Source: an uncultured Acetatifactor sp.
GTDB lineage: Bacteria > Bacillota > Clostridia > Lachnospirales > Lachnospiraceae
Assembly (NCBI GenBank): GCA_934433135.1
Contig: CAKRZO010000002.1
Location: 62,001-126,000, forward strand
Reading direction: 5' to 3'
Length of the DNA: 64,000 nucleotides
Positions 36,113-44,634 of the stretch are shown in pieces. The notes below the pieces were generated by a model that made no database searches, was not told the origin of the DNA, and was given only the letters and a program-made list of their open reading frames with translations. The position numbers and the translations under genes are program-made. The number at the start of each line of letters is the position of its first letter. Within the stretch, counting starts at the first letter, position 1.

Positions 36113-37039
36113 ATGATTCAGCGATTAATTACTCAAATTAAGAAAACCAATGCTCCCATTGTAGTGGGGCTGGATCCTATGTTAAAGTATATTCCGGAAT
36201 TTATTAAGGAAGCGGCTTACCGGGAATACGGGGAAACGCTTGCCGGCGCAGGGGAAGCCATCTGGCAGTACAATAAGGGGCTGGTGGATGCATTCTGTGA
36301 TCTGGTTCCGGCGGTAAAACCGCAGATTGCCATGTATGAGCAGTTCGGAATCCCCGGATTGGAAGCCTTTCAGAAGACGGTAGACTATTGTAAAAGCAAA
36401 GGACTGATCGTGATCGGTGATATTAAAAGAGGGGACATCGGCTCTACATCGGAAGCATATGCGGTGGGACATCTGGGAAAAGTGAAAATCGGAAGCCGGA
36501 TGTGCAGCGCATTCGGAGAAGATTTTACTACGGTAAATCCTTATCTGGGGTCCGATGGGATTAAGCCGTTTATCAAAGTCTGTCAGGAAGAAGATAAGGG
36601 ATTGTTTATTCTGGTCAAAACATCCAATCCCAGCAGCGGAGAGTTCCAGGATCAGTTGGTAGGCGGAAGACCGTTGTATGAAATCGTGGGAGAAAAAGTG
36701 GCACAGTGGGGCAGTGAATGCATGTCCGGAGATTACAGCAATATTGGTGCCGTAGTAGGAGCAACCTATCCGGAAATGGGGAAAGTGTTGCGAAAAATTA
36801 TGCCGAAAGCCTATATTCTGGTACCAGGGTACGGTGCCCAGGGCGGAAAGGGCGCTGATCTGGTGCATTTCTTTAACGAAGACGGACTTGGTGCAATTGT
36901 AAATTCCTCCAGAGGCATTATTGCAGCCTGGCAGCAGGAAGAGTATGCACAGTACGGGGAAAGAGGCTATGCCGAAGCAGCGGCCGCTGCCTGCAGAGCC
37001 ATGCGCGAGGATATCGCCCGGGCGCTGGAAAGCAGATAG
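36113..37039 (+). CDS. pyrF: Orotidine 5'-phosphate decarboxylase (type 2)
   Basis: A 308-residue enzyme for the last step of UMP synthesis. VGLDP near the start, the catalytic DIKRGDIGSTSEAY (about residues 100-113) and VPGYGAQGG mark the longer type 2 family. I chose ATG 36113, four to five bases after AGAGGAAAA; an in-frame TTG at 36044 is not supported. A terminator follows, and pyrE lies 380 bp downstream under its own promoter. Confidence 0.95.
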   Translation: MIQRLITQIKKTNAPIVVGLDPMLKYIPEFIKEAAYREYGETLAGAGEAIWQYNKGLVDAFCDLVPAVKPQIAMYEQFGIPGLEAFQKTVDYCKSKGLIVIGDIKRGDIGSTSEAYAVGHLGKVKIGSRMCSAFGEDFTTVNPYLGSDGIKPFIKVCQEEDKGLFILVKTSNPSSGEFQDQLVGGRPLYEIVGEKVAQWGSECMSGDYSNIGAVVGATYPEMGKVLRKIMPKAYILVPGYGAQGGKGADLVHFFNEDGLGAIVNSSRGIIAAWQQEEYAQYGERGYAEAAAAACRAMREDIARALESR

Positions 37040-37129
37040 GCGGGAATTGGCAATAAGGAAAATAGATAGTATGAGATGATGGATACACCGCCCATCCTGA
37101 ATGATTATGCTTTTATTATCGAATGATGG

Positions 37130-37172
37130 AAGCCCCGATGAAAAGAGTTACATCTTTTTAGCGGGGCTTTTT
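37130..37172 (+). terminator. Intrinsic terminator after pyrF
   Basis: AAGCCCCG (37130-37137) pairs with CGGGGCTT (37162-37169), with an inner AAAAGA/TCTTTT stem and a T tract. The 379-bp gap 37040-37418 otherwise holds a short inverted repeat (37210-37235) and the pyrE promoter. Confidence 0.88.
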
Positions 37173-37270
37173 CTTATGGTCTCCATGATCCTTCCCGGGA
37201 ATCTATTTTGACTCTATTTTTACATTAACATAGTCTTGCGGGTTTATCCTGGAATATGAAAATTTGTTAG

Positions 37271-37299
37271 TTGAAAAAGCAAGAGTAAAATGGTATACT
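37271..37299 (+). promoter_or_regulatory. pyrE promoter
   Basis: TTGAAA (37271-37276) and TATACT (37294-37299) are spaced 17 bp. The leader is about 115 nt and AT-rich; I see no PyrR-type hairpin or terminator in it. Confidence 0.7.
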
Positions 37300-37418
37300 A
37301 AATAAGCGTATTTATACTTGATTTTTATTTCGCAAGGTTTTGAGAATTTAATATTTAAACCATTGAAATAATTTGAAAAGGTATAGCAAACAGGGGAAAA
37401 ACAGGGAGGAAAGACAAA

Positions 37419-38093
37419 ATGGAAGCTTATAAACAGGACTTTATAAATTTTATGGTGGAATGTGATGTACTGAAATTCGGTGAATTTACCTTAAAGAGCG
37501 GTCGCAAGTCGCCCTTTTTTATGAATGCCGGAGCCTATGTAACAGGGGCACAGTTAAAGAAGCTGGGTGAATATTACGCGAAAGCGATCCATGAACAGTT
37601 CGGGGATGATTTTGATGTCCTTTTCGGACCCGCCTATAAAGGAATTCCTTTAAGCGTGGCAACGGCCATTGCCTACAGTGAACTATATGGAAAAGAGATT
37701 CGTTACTGTTCGAACCGCAAGGAAGTAAAGGATCACGGAGATACCGGTATTTTGCTTGGAAGTAAACTGAAGGATGGGGATCGCGTAGTAATCATAGAAG
37801 ATGTGACGACATCCGGAAAGTCTATTGAAGAAACCTTCCCGATTCTGAAAAGCCAGGCGGATGTGGAGATCATAGGACTGATGGTATCTTTAAACCGTAT
37901 GGAAAAAGGAATTGACGGAAAAGTCAGCGCATTGGAGGAGATCCGGCAGAAATACGGATTTGGAGCCCGCGCCATTGTAACGATGGCGGAAGTGACAGAG
38001 TATCTGTATAATAAGCCCTGCGGCGGAAAAGTGCTGATCGATGAGGAACTGAAGAAGAAAATAGATGCTTATTATGAAATTTACGGAGCCTGA
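37419..38093 (+). CDS. pyrE: Orotate phosphoribosyltransferase
   Basis: A 224-residue enzyme that makes OMP from orotate and PRPP. The PRPP-binding motif VVIIEDVTTSGKS is near residues 125-137, and the N-terminal FGEFTLKSGRKSPFFMNAG is characteristic. ATG 37419 follows GGGAGGAAAG. It acts directly before PyrF in the pathway. Confidence 0.95.
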   Translation: MEAYKQDFINFMVECDVLKFGEFTLKSGRKSPFFMNAGAYVTGAQLKKLGEYYAKAIHEQFGDDFDVLFGPAYKGIPLSVATAIAYSELYGKEIRYCSNRKEVKDHGDTGILLGSKLKDGDRVVIIEDVTTSGKSIEETFPILKSQADVEIIGLMVSLNRMEKGIDGKVSALEEIRQKYGFGARAIVTMAEVTEYLYNKPCGGKVLIDEELKKKIDAYYEIYGA

Positions 38094-38101
38094 ACATAAG
38101 G

Positions 38102-38179
38102 CAGCGGGATGAAGACAAAAGCGCAGCGGAAGACAGAAAGCAGCAGGATGAAGATAAAAGCATAGCGGAAAAAAGGAAG
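38102..38179 (+). repeat. 39-bp tandem duplication after pyrE
   Basis: Two 39-bp units (38102-38140 and 38141-38179) are about 85% alike. They are in phase with the following small gene and would read QRDEDKSAAEDRK and QQDEDKSIAEKRK, but there is no ATG, GTG or TTG start upstream in that frame. Confidence 0.65.
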
Positions 38180-38221
38180 CAGAAAATAAAAATAGAAAAC
38201 AGGAAAGGATATCATAAAAAT

Positions 38222-38374
38222 ATGGATGAAAAAGTTTACAAGACAATGAATCATACGGGAATTATGAATGTAGTGCTCGGAATCGTGAGTATCGCCATAG
38301 GAACCGCCTTCGGTGTGCTGCTGATTATCAGCGGTGCAAAATTGCATGCGGCAAAGACACGTATCCTGCTTTAA
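38222..38374 (+). CDS. Small single-helix membrane protein
   Basis: A 50-residue protein of unknown function: a polar start (MDEKVYKTMNHTG), one hydrophobic helix (about residues 15-40, with GIVSIAIGTAFGVLLIISGA), and a basic tail. AAAGGA lies 12 bases upstream, somewhat far. The frame stays open upstream through the 39-bp repeats to 38078. It precedes the DUF6142 gene by 15 bp, so a coupled pair is likely; this arrangement supports a real gene. Confidence 0.6.
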   Translation: MDEKVYKTMNHTGIMNVVLGIVSIAIGTAFGVLLIISGAKLHAAKTRILL

Positions 38375-38389
38375 AGGAACGGGAAAGCT

Positions 38390-38710
38390 ATGGCGCATAA
38401 AAAAAGAAAAAGTTATATTTTTACCAATAGAAAGCATTCTGATAAGGCAATTATGTCAGCAATTCTGGGCGGAATCAGTCTGCTTTCTTTTGCGGCGGTT
38501 TTGTTTCTGGCTTATAAAAGAGGCGGAGAGGTTCCGAACGGATATGGGGTAACGGGGATTTTGATTGCTCTGTTTTCGGTAATCGGTCTGATTCTGGGGT
38601 TGCGCACTGTAAGAGAACCGGAGAAGTACCATTTTTTTGCCTGGCTGGGAATGGTATTAAACGGGCTTGCTCTGGCGGGAATCAGCCTGGTGGTTTATGT
38701 CGGGATGTGA
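38390..38710 (+). CDS. DUF6142 family membrane protein
   Basis: A 106-residue protein with a basic N-terminus (MAHKKRKSY) and three hydrophobic helices (about 22-42, 53-70, 82-104). I recall this as the DUF6142 type found in Lachnospiraceae; the function is unknown. It is preceded by AAAGGAACGG and lies between the 50-residue membrane protein and the M29 peptidase. Confidence 0.72.
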   Translation: MAHKKRKSYIFTNRKHSDKAIMSAILGGISLLSFAAVLFLAYKRGGEVPNGYGVTGILIALFSVIGLILGLRTVREPEKYHFFAWLGMVLNGLALAGISLVVYVGM

Positions 38711-38773
38711 GGCAGGTACACGCTAAAGCGTCTGCAGAACAGGAATGAATGAACGGAAAGGATGAAATAAAAT

Positions 38774-40885
38774 ATGGCGGAAGAATTAAGAGAAGATATC
38801 CGGGAAGAGCGCTATCAGCTGGTGCTTGACAGAATCAAAGAGATTGAAAAGGAGCATTTCGGAAAAGAGGAATTCGAGCAGTATTTTTCCTTTGTGGCGG
38901 CTTTTATACAAAAAACCGTAAAGGCACTTGAACTTTCGGAGAGTTCTTTTTATCAGAAGGCGGATTTGGAGGAATGCAAGGCATGGAATAAAAGTCTGTA
39001 TGAGGACATTCTTCCGGAAAATTATGAGGACAGTTATGCGAATCCGGAGGCCTGTGTGAGGAAACTGGGAGAGGATTTCGGACGTATTCTGTCCTTTTTG
39101 TATTATGAGATGCGCAGCCTGATTGCTTTTGCAAGTGAAAAGCGAAGAGAGGAAATGACGATCCGCATGGAACTGTTTGCGGAAGTCTACGGAGCGTTTG
39201 CCGGAGAGTGGCAGGAAAACGGCACGCTTCCTTCTTATGAGAGTATCCGCGGAATTTTGTATTGGTTTGTATCGGATTATGCGGATGAAGCGGCGAGATG
39301 GAGAGTGCATGAGTTAACCTGTGCGGAGAACAATTTTGCCGTGCAGATTATGGAAAAGGCGGATTTTTCGGATGAAAGATATCTGTATGCCTATGGAGAA
39401 TATATCACGGACAATGAATTAAAAACCGCGCGTTTCCTGGCGGGGCTTTCCGAGGAAAAGATCGCACTCATGGCGGATACATACACCGAAGGATACCGGA
39501 TGGGATTTGTTCTGGGGAAAAAGGATCTTTCCAAAAAGAAAACGGTGGAAATCCGGTACGCACTTGGCTTTGAACGCATGATCAAAAAAGCGATCGACAA
39601 TTTCCGCAAGATGGGATTGGAACCGGTTATATACAGAGCTCCGGTCAGCTTCTTATATAATCCGCAGCCGTATAAATCCGGCTTTTTCGGAGCCTGTCCC
39701 AACAGGCAGTATGATATGGATCACAAAAACGACCGTGGACTTTTCTTAGACCGGAATTACATCAACCGGAAGCTGGAAGTGTGGAAAAATGCTTTTGAAG
39801 AACAAAAAGAGCAGGCAGGAGGATATGCAGGTCCTGCCGTACTGGAGATTTTCGGGGAAGAGGAATTTGCACCGGTCAAAAAGAAAGAGGCTGTGGATAT
39901 GACTCCGAAGCAGGCGGCTTTGTGGGTGGAATACCGGAGCCGTGCACAGGAAATCCAGATGGAATACATTCCGGAGGAAGAACGCAGCTTTACGATTATC
40001 GCCTTCCCGATACCTGCGATCGGCGATAAATTTGAGGAGATTTTTGAAGAGACCATTAAAATCAACACCCTGGATGCCAGGGAATATCAGGAAATACAGC
40101 AAAGGATGATTGATATGCTGGATCAGGCTCATTACTGTGAAATTAAGGGAGCCGGAGCCAACAGAACGGATCTTGTGGTCAGCCTGTTTCAATTGACGGA
40201 TCCCGCGAGACAGACCATTTTTGAAAACTGCGTGGCAGATGTGAATATTCCGGTAGGAGAAGTCTTTACATCTCCGGTTTTAAAGGGAACCAATGGAATT
40301 CTTCATGTCAGCAGAGTTTTTTTGAACGGTCTGGAATACCACGATCTTGCCATTACCTTTAAGGACGGCATGATAACGGACTATCATTGTGCAAACTTTG
40401 AAAAGGAAGAAGACAACAGACAGTTTATCAAGGAAAATATATTATTCAATCAGGAAACGCTTCCCATGGGAGAATTTGCCATCGGAACCAATACAACGGC
40501 TTATGCCGCCGCAAGAAAGTACGGAATTGAAGCGAAGCTGCCGATTCTGATTGCAGAAAAAACAGGGCCTCATTTTGCGGTAGGCGATACCTGCTATTCC
40601 AACGCAGAGGAGATCGTTGTCTACAATCCGGACGGAAAGGAAATCGCGGCAAGGGACAATGAAGTATCCCTGCTTCGCAAAAACGATCCTTCAAAGGCTT
40701 ACTTCCATTGCCATACGGATATTACCATTCCTTATGATGAGCTGGCTTATCTCGGAGCGGTTACGGAGGAAGGAAAGAAGATTCCCATTATTGAAAACGG
40801 CCGTTTTGTATTGCCCGGATGTGAGGAACTGAACAAACCTTTGGAATCTTTGGAAAAAAATGTTGCAGGTTTGTCACAAGTTTAG
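38774..40885 (+). CDS. M29-family aminopeptidase with N-terminal extension
   Basis: A 703-residue protein. The C-terminal 370 or so residues resemble M29 metallo-aminopeptidases, with candidate metal ligands and catalytic residues in VGEVFTSP, MGEFAIGTN, TGPHFAVGDTCYS and FHCHTDITIPYDEL. The N-terminal 300 residues are an all-helical extension absent from the classical 400-residue enzymes but seen in Clostridial members. There is no signal peptide, so it is likely a cytoplasmic peptidase. ATG 38774 follows GGAAAGGATG. Confidence 0.85.
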   Translation: MAEELREDIREERYQLVLDRIKEIEKEHFGKEEFEQYFSFVAAFIQKTVKALELSESSFYQKADLEECKAWNKSLYEDILPENYEDSYANPEACVRKLGEDFGRILSFLYYEMRSLIAFASEKRREEMTIRMELFAEVYGAFAGEWQENGTLPSYESIRGILYWFVSDYADEAARWRVHELTCAENNFAVQIMEKADFSDERYLYAYGEYITDNELKTARFLAGLSEEKIALMADTYTEGYRMGFVLGKKDLSKKKTVEIRYALGFERMIKKAIDNFRKMGLEPVIYRAPVSFLYNPQPYKSGFFGACPNRQYDMDHKNDRGLFLDRNYINRKLEVWKNAFEEQKEQAGGYAGPAVLEIFGEEEFAPVKKKEAVDMTPKQAALWVEYRSRAQEIQMEYIPEEERSFTIIAFPIPAIGDKFEEIFEETIKINTLDAREYQEIQQRMIDMLDQAHYCEIKGAGANRTDLVVSLFQLTDPARQTIFENCVADVNIPVGEVFTSPVLKGTNGILHVSRVFLNGLEYHDLAITFKDGMITDYHCANFEKEEDNRQFIKENILFNQETLPMGEFAIGTNTTAYAAARKYGIEAKLPILIAEKTGPHFAVGDTCYSNAEEIVVYNPDGKEIAARDNEVSLLRKNDPSKAYFHCHTDITIPYDELAYLGAVTEEGKKIPIIENGRFVLPGCEELNKPLESLEKNVAGLSQV

Positions 40886-40927
40886 TAAACTAATAGGGTA
40901 GCATCCATTTACAGGCTACGGAAAGGC

Positions 40928-41440
40928 ATGGTGATTCAAATGGCAGAAGTTGGTATTGTGATGGGAAGTGATTCCGATATGCCGGTTATGGCAAAAGCGG
41001 CGGAAATCCTGGATCGTTTCGGAATTTCTTATGAAATGAATATTATCAGCGCTCACAGAGAGCCGGATGTTTTTTATGAGTATGCATCGACTGCGGAAGA
41101 AAGAGGACTTAAGGTGATTATTGCAGGCGCGGGCATGGCGGCGCATCTGCCGGGAATGTGCGCGGCGATTTTTCCGCTGCCGGTAATCGGCATTCCCATG
41201 CACACTTCGTCCCTCGGAGGCAGAGACTCCCTGTACTCCATCGTACAGATGCCGTCCGGTATTCCGGTAGCAACGGTGGCGATTAACGGCGGAGCCAACG
41301 CAGGACTTTTGGCAGTGAAAATGCTTGCTGTCTCGGATAAGCAGCTTTTGGAAAAGCTGAAAGAGTACAGCGCACAGTTAAAGAAGCAGGTACAGGAAAA
41401 AGATGCAAGGCTGCAGAACGTAGGATATCGCGCATATTAA
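40928..41440 (+). CDS. purE: N5-carboxyaminoimidazole ribonucleotide mutase
   Basis: A 170-residue class I PurE with the MGSDSDMPVM phosphate-binding loop, SAHREPD and GRDSLYSIVQMPSGIPVATVAI. It converts N5-CAIR to CAIR in purine synthesis. The start is uncertain: ATG 40928 is very close to GGAAAGG, while ATG 40940 (MAEVGIVMGSD) is far from it but matches homologues. First gene of purE-purM-purN-purD. Confidence 0.95.
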   Translation: MVIQMAEVGIVMGSDSDMPVMAKAAEILDRFGISYEMNIISAHREPDVFYEYASTAEERGLKVIIAGAGMAAHLPGMCAAIFPLPVIGIPMHTSSLGGRDSLYSIVQMPSGIPVATVAINGGANAGLLAVKMLAVSDKQLLEKLKEYSAQLKKQVQEKDARLQNVGYRAY

Positions 41441-41463
41441 CGAACAGACAAGGGAGAAAAAGA

Positions 41464-42489
41464 ATGGATTACAAGAATGCAGGTGTAGACATTGAAGCCG
41501 GTTATAAGGCAGTGGAATTGATGAAAGAGCATGTAAAGAAGACCATGCGTCCGGAAGTGCTGGGAGGCCTGGGAGGATTTTCGGGAGCCTTTTCCATGGC
41601 GGCTTTTCAGAAGATGGAAAAGCCTACGCTGGTGTCCGGAACGGATGGCGTGGGAACGAAGCTGAAGCTGGCTTTTTTGATGGATCGTCATGATACGGTG
41701 GGAATCGACTGTGTGGCAATGTGCGTGAACGATATTGCCTGCGCCGGAGGAGAGCCGCTCTTTTTCCTGGATTACATTGCCTGCGGCAAAAACTATCCGG
41801 AAAAGATTGCATCCATTGTAAAGGGCGTTGCAGACGGCTGTATCCAGGCAGGTGCGGCTTTGATCGGCGGAGAGACAGCGGAGATGCCGGGATTTTATCC
41901 GGAAGAGGAATATGATCTGGCAGGCTTTGCAGTCGGAATTGTGGATGAAAAGAATCTGATCACCGGTGCAGACATTAAAGACGGAGATGTGCTGATCGGC
42001 ATTGCTTCCTCAGGTGTCCATTCCAACGGCTTTTCTCTGGTTCGGAAAGTATTTGAGATGACAAGACAGAACCTGGATACGTATCACGAAGAATTGGGTA
42101 AGACACTGGGAGAAGCTTTGATTGAGCCTACCAAAATCTACGTAAAAGCCCTGAAGGCGATAAAAGATGCCGGCGTTGTGATAAAGGGATGCAGCCACAT
42201 TACAGGCGGAGGATTTTATGAGAACATTCCCCGTATGCTGCCTGACGGAATCTGCGCTTACGTGAAGAAGGACAGCTATGAAGTGCCGGCGTTGTTCCGA
42301 CTCCTTCAGAAAGAAGGAAAAATAGAAGAAGAGATGATGTACAATACCTATAATATGGGACTTGGCATGGTGCTTGCCGTGGATCCTGCCGATGCAGACA
42401 AAGCAATGGAAGCGATCCGCTTAAGCGGAGAAACGCCTTATCTTGTGGGAAATGCAAGAGCCGGCAAAAAAGGAGTTGTCTTATGTTAA
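41464..42489 (+). CDS. purM: Phosphoribosylformylglycinamidine cyclo-ligase
   Basis: A 341-residue AIR synthetase with the conserved SGTDGVGTKLKLAF, GIDCVAMCVNDI and LIGGETAEMPGFY segments, which form the ATP and FGAM sites. It makes the AIR later used by PurE. Its last bases overlap the purN start by seven bases, so the genes are translationally coupled. Confidence 0.96.
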   Translation: MDYKNAGVDIEAGYKAVELMKEHVKKTMRPEVLGGLGGFSGAFSMAAFQKMEKPTLVSGTDGVGTKLKLAFLMDRHDTVGIDCVAMCVNDIACAGGEPLFFLDYIACGKNYPEKIASIVKGVADGCIQAGAALIGGETAEMPGFYPEEEYDLAGFAVGIVDEKNLITGADIKDGDVLIGIASSGVHSNGFSLVRKVFEMTRQNLDTYHEELGKTLGEALIEPTKIYVKALKAIKDAGVVIKGCSHITGGGFYENIPRMLPDGICAYVKKDSYEVPALFRLLQKEGKIEEEMMYNTYNMGLGMVLAVDPADADKAMEAIRLSGETPYLVGNARAGKKGVVLC

Positions 42490-43109
42490 AAGTGGTGGTG
42501 ATGGTCTCCGGGGGGGGAACCAACCTGCAGGCAATCATCGACAGAATCCGGGACGGCGGTATTACGCAGACAAAGCTTGTAGGTGTCATCAGCAATAATA
42601 AAGGAGCAGGTGCGTTGGGTCGTGCCGAAAAAGCCGGCATTCCTGCGGTGTGTGTTTCACCGAAGGATTATGAGAAGAGAGAAGATTTTGAAAAAGCACT
42701 TCTTTCCAAGGCGGAGGAATGGGAGCCGGATCTGGTGGTTCTTGCCGGTTTCTTAGTAAAAATACCGGAAGAGATGGTGCGAAGATACAGCGGACGCATC
42801 ATCAATGTCCATCCTTCGTTAATTCCTTCTTTCTGCGGGGTGGGTTATTACGGGTTGAAGGTGCATCAAAAGGCGCTTGAACGCGGCGTGAAGGTGACAG
42901 GGGCAACGGTTCATTTTGTCAACGAAGGAATGGATGAAGGCCCGATCATTGCGCAGAAAGCGGTTGAGGTACTTGATGAGGATACGCCGGAGAGCCTGCA
43001 GAAGAGAGTCATGGAGCAGGCGGAATGGATCCTTCTTCCTCAGGCGATTGATGATATCGCACATAACAGAATTACGATACAAGACGGTAAAGTCCGGAAA
43101 GGCAGGTAG
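42483..43109 (+). CDS. purN: Phosphoribosylglycinamide formyltransferase
   Basis: A 208-residue folate-dependent GAR transformylase. VSGGGTNLQAI, the catalytic INVHPSLIPSF (Asn and His), and VTGATVHFVNEGMDEGPII are intact. It starts inside the end of purM and is followed seven bases later by purD. Confidence 0.96.
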   Translation: MLKVVVMVSGGGTNLQAIIDRIRDGGITQTKLVGVISNNKGAGALGRAEKAGIPAVCVSPKDYEKREDFEKALLSKAEEWEPDLVVLAGFLVKIPEEMVRRYSGRIINVHPSLIPSFCGVGYYGLKVHQKALERGVKVTGATVHFVNEGMDEGPIIAQKAVEVLDEDTPESLQKRVMEQAEWILLPQAIDDIAHNRITIQDGKVRKGR

Positions 43110-43116
43110 AAACGAC

Positions 43117-44388
43117 ATGAACGTATTGATTGTAGGAAGTGGCGGAAGAGAGCATGCAATTGCCCATTGCGTAGCAAAAAGTCCGCGGGCGGATAAGATC
43201 TATTGTGCACCGGGAAATGCGGGAATCGCCCAGATAGCCGAATGCGTGGACATCGGCGCCATGGAGTTTGAAAAACTGGCAGCCTTTGCCAGGGAAAAGA
43301 AGATCGATCTTACCATTATCGGGATGGATGATCCCCTGGTAGGCGGGCTGGCGGATGTCTTGGAGGCAGAAGGAATTAAAGTATTCGGACCGAAGAAGAA
43401 TGCGGCAATCCTGGAAGGCAGCAAGGCCTTTGCCAAGGATTTGATGAAGAAGTACCACATCCCTACGGCTGCTTATGAAAATTTTGAAAATGCGCAGGAT
43501 GCTTATGCTTACCTGGAAAAGGCGAAGTTTCCGATTGTATTAAAAGCGGACGGGCTGGCTCTCGGAAAAGGCGTTTTAATCTGCAATACGCTTGAAGAAG
43601 CCAAAGAAGGCGTGAAGTCCATTATGCAGGACAAAAAGTTCGGAACGGCCGGAAATCGTATGGTAATCGAAGAGTTTATGACAGGCAGAGAAGTCAGTGT
43701 GCTTTCTTTTGTAGACGGAAAGACCATACGGATTATGACATCCGCTCAGGATCATAAGAGAGCAATGGACGGCGACCGGGGACTGAATACCGGCGGAATG
43801 GGAACGTTTTCACCCAGCCCTTTTTACACACCGGAAGTGGATGCTTTCTGCAGAAAGTACATTTATCAACCGACGGTGGATGCCATGGCAAAGGAAGGAA
43901 GACCGTTTCAAGGAGTCATTTTCTTCGGGTTGATGCTGACTCCGGAAGGACCGAAGGTGTTGGAGTATAATGCCAGGTTCGGAGATCCGGAAGCACAGGT
44001 GGTTCTGCCGAGAATGAAAAATGATATTCTGGATGTCTGTGAGGCCTGCGCAGACGGCACGCTGGATCAGATCGAGCTGGAATTTGAGGACAATGCAGCA
44101 GTGTGTGTGGTACTGGCAAGCAAAGGATACCCGGTTTCTTATGAAAAAGGATTTTTAATAGAAGGACTTGACAAATTTGATGCAGAAAAAGGGTATTATT
44201 GTTTCCATGCAGGAACGAAAAAGACACCGCAGGGTATTGTGACAAACGGCGGAAGAGTATTAGGAATTACCGCCAAAGGGAAAAATTTGAAAGAGGCCCG
44301 GGCAAATGCCTATAAGGCGACAGAATGGGTTTCTTTTGAAAATAAATATATGCGCCACGATATCGGAAAGGCAATCGACGAAGCGTAA
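43117..44388 (+). CDS. purD: Phosphoribosylamine-glycine ligase
   Basis: A 423-residue ATP-grasp ligase that makes GAR, the substrate of PurN. N-terminal MNVLIVGSGGREHAIA, the ATP-grasp KADGLALGKGV, and NARFGDPEAQ are characteristic. I chose ATG 43117, the universal start; the frame stays open upstream through purN but that is coincidental. The operon ends here with family A repeat copy 3 just downstream. Confidence 0.97.
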   Translation: MNVLIVGSGGREHAIAHCVAKSPRADKIYCAPGNAGIAQIAECVDIGAMEFEKLAAFAREKKIDLTIIGMDDPLVGGLADVLEAEGIKVFGPKKNAAILEGSKAFAKDLMKKYHIPTAAYENFENAQDAYAYLEKAKFPIVLKADGLALGKGVLICNTLEEAKEGVKSIMQDKKFGTAGNRMVIEEFMTGREVSVLSFVDGKTIRIMTSAQDHKRAMDGDRGLNTGGMGTFSPSPFYTPEVDAFCRKYIYQPTVDAMAKEGRPFQGVIFFGLMLTPEGPKVLEYNARFGDPEAQVVLPRMKNDILDVCEACADGTLDQIELEFEDNAAVCVVLASKGYPVSYEKGFLIEGLDKFDAEKGYYCFHAGTKKTPQGIVTNGGRVLGITAKGKNLKEARANAYKATEWVSFENKYMRHDIGKAIDEA

Positions 44389-44417
44389 AGGTCGATTGAT
44401 ACCGCGGAACATAGTTA

Positions 44418-44576
44418 CCAGTTCACATGCGCCATTCGCAAAAACGCGCTTTCAGCGCTCTCCGTTGCTTTGTAACTCATTTTTGCTCATATACATGGCG
44501 CTCCCTTCGTACATTTACGCAGGCAGCTTCTCACGCAAGCATGGAATCTGTCTGTATGAATGTACGAGTGAACTGG
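44418..44576. repeat. Repeat family A, copy 3 (159 bp)
   Basis: Ends CCAGTTCA/TGAACTGG; inner GCGCCAT/ATGGCGC and the GGCAGCTTCTCACGCAAGCATGG module are shared with copy 1 (2419-2593). It lies between purD and the SH3 protein gene and may end purine operon transcripts. Confidence 0.85.
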
Positions 44577-44634
44577 AGAAAATTATATAAGGGGTTGGCA
44601 CAGAGAAGGGATTCTGTGCAGATTGGAGGAACAG

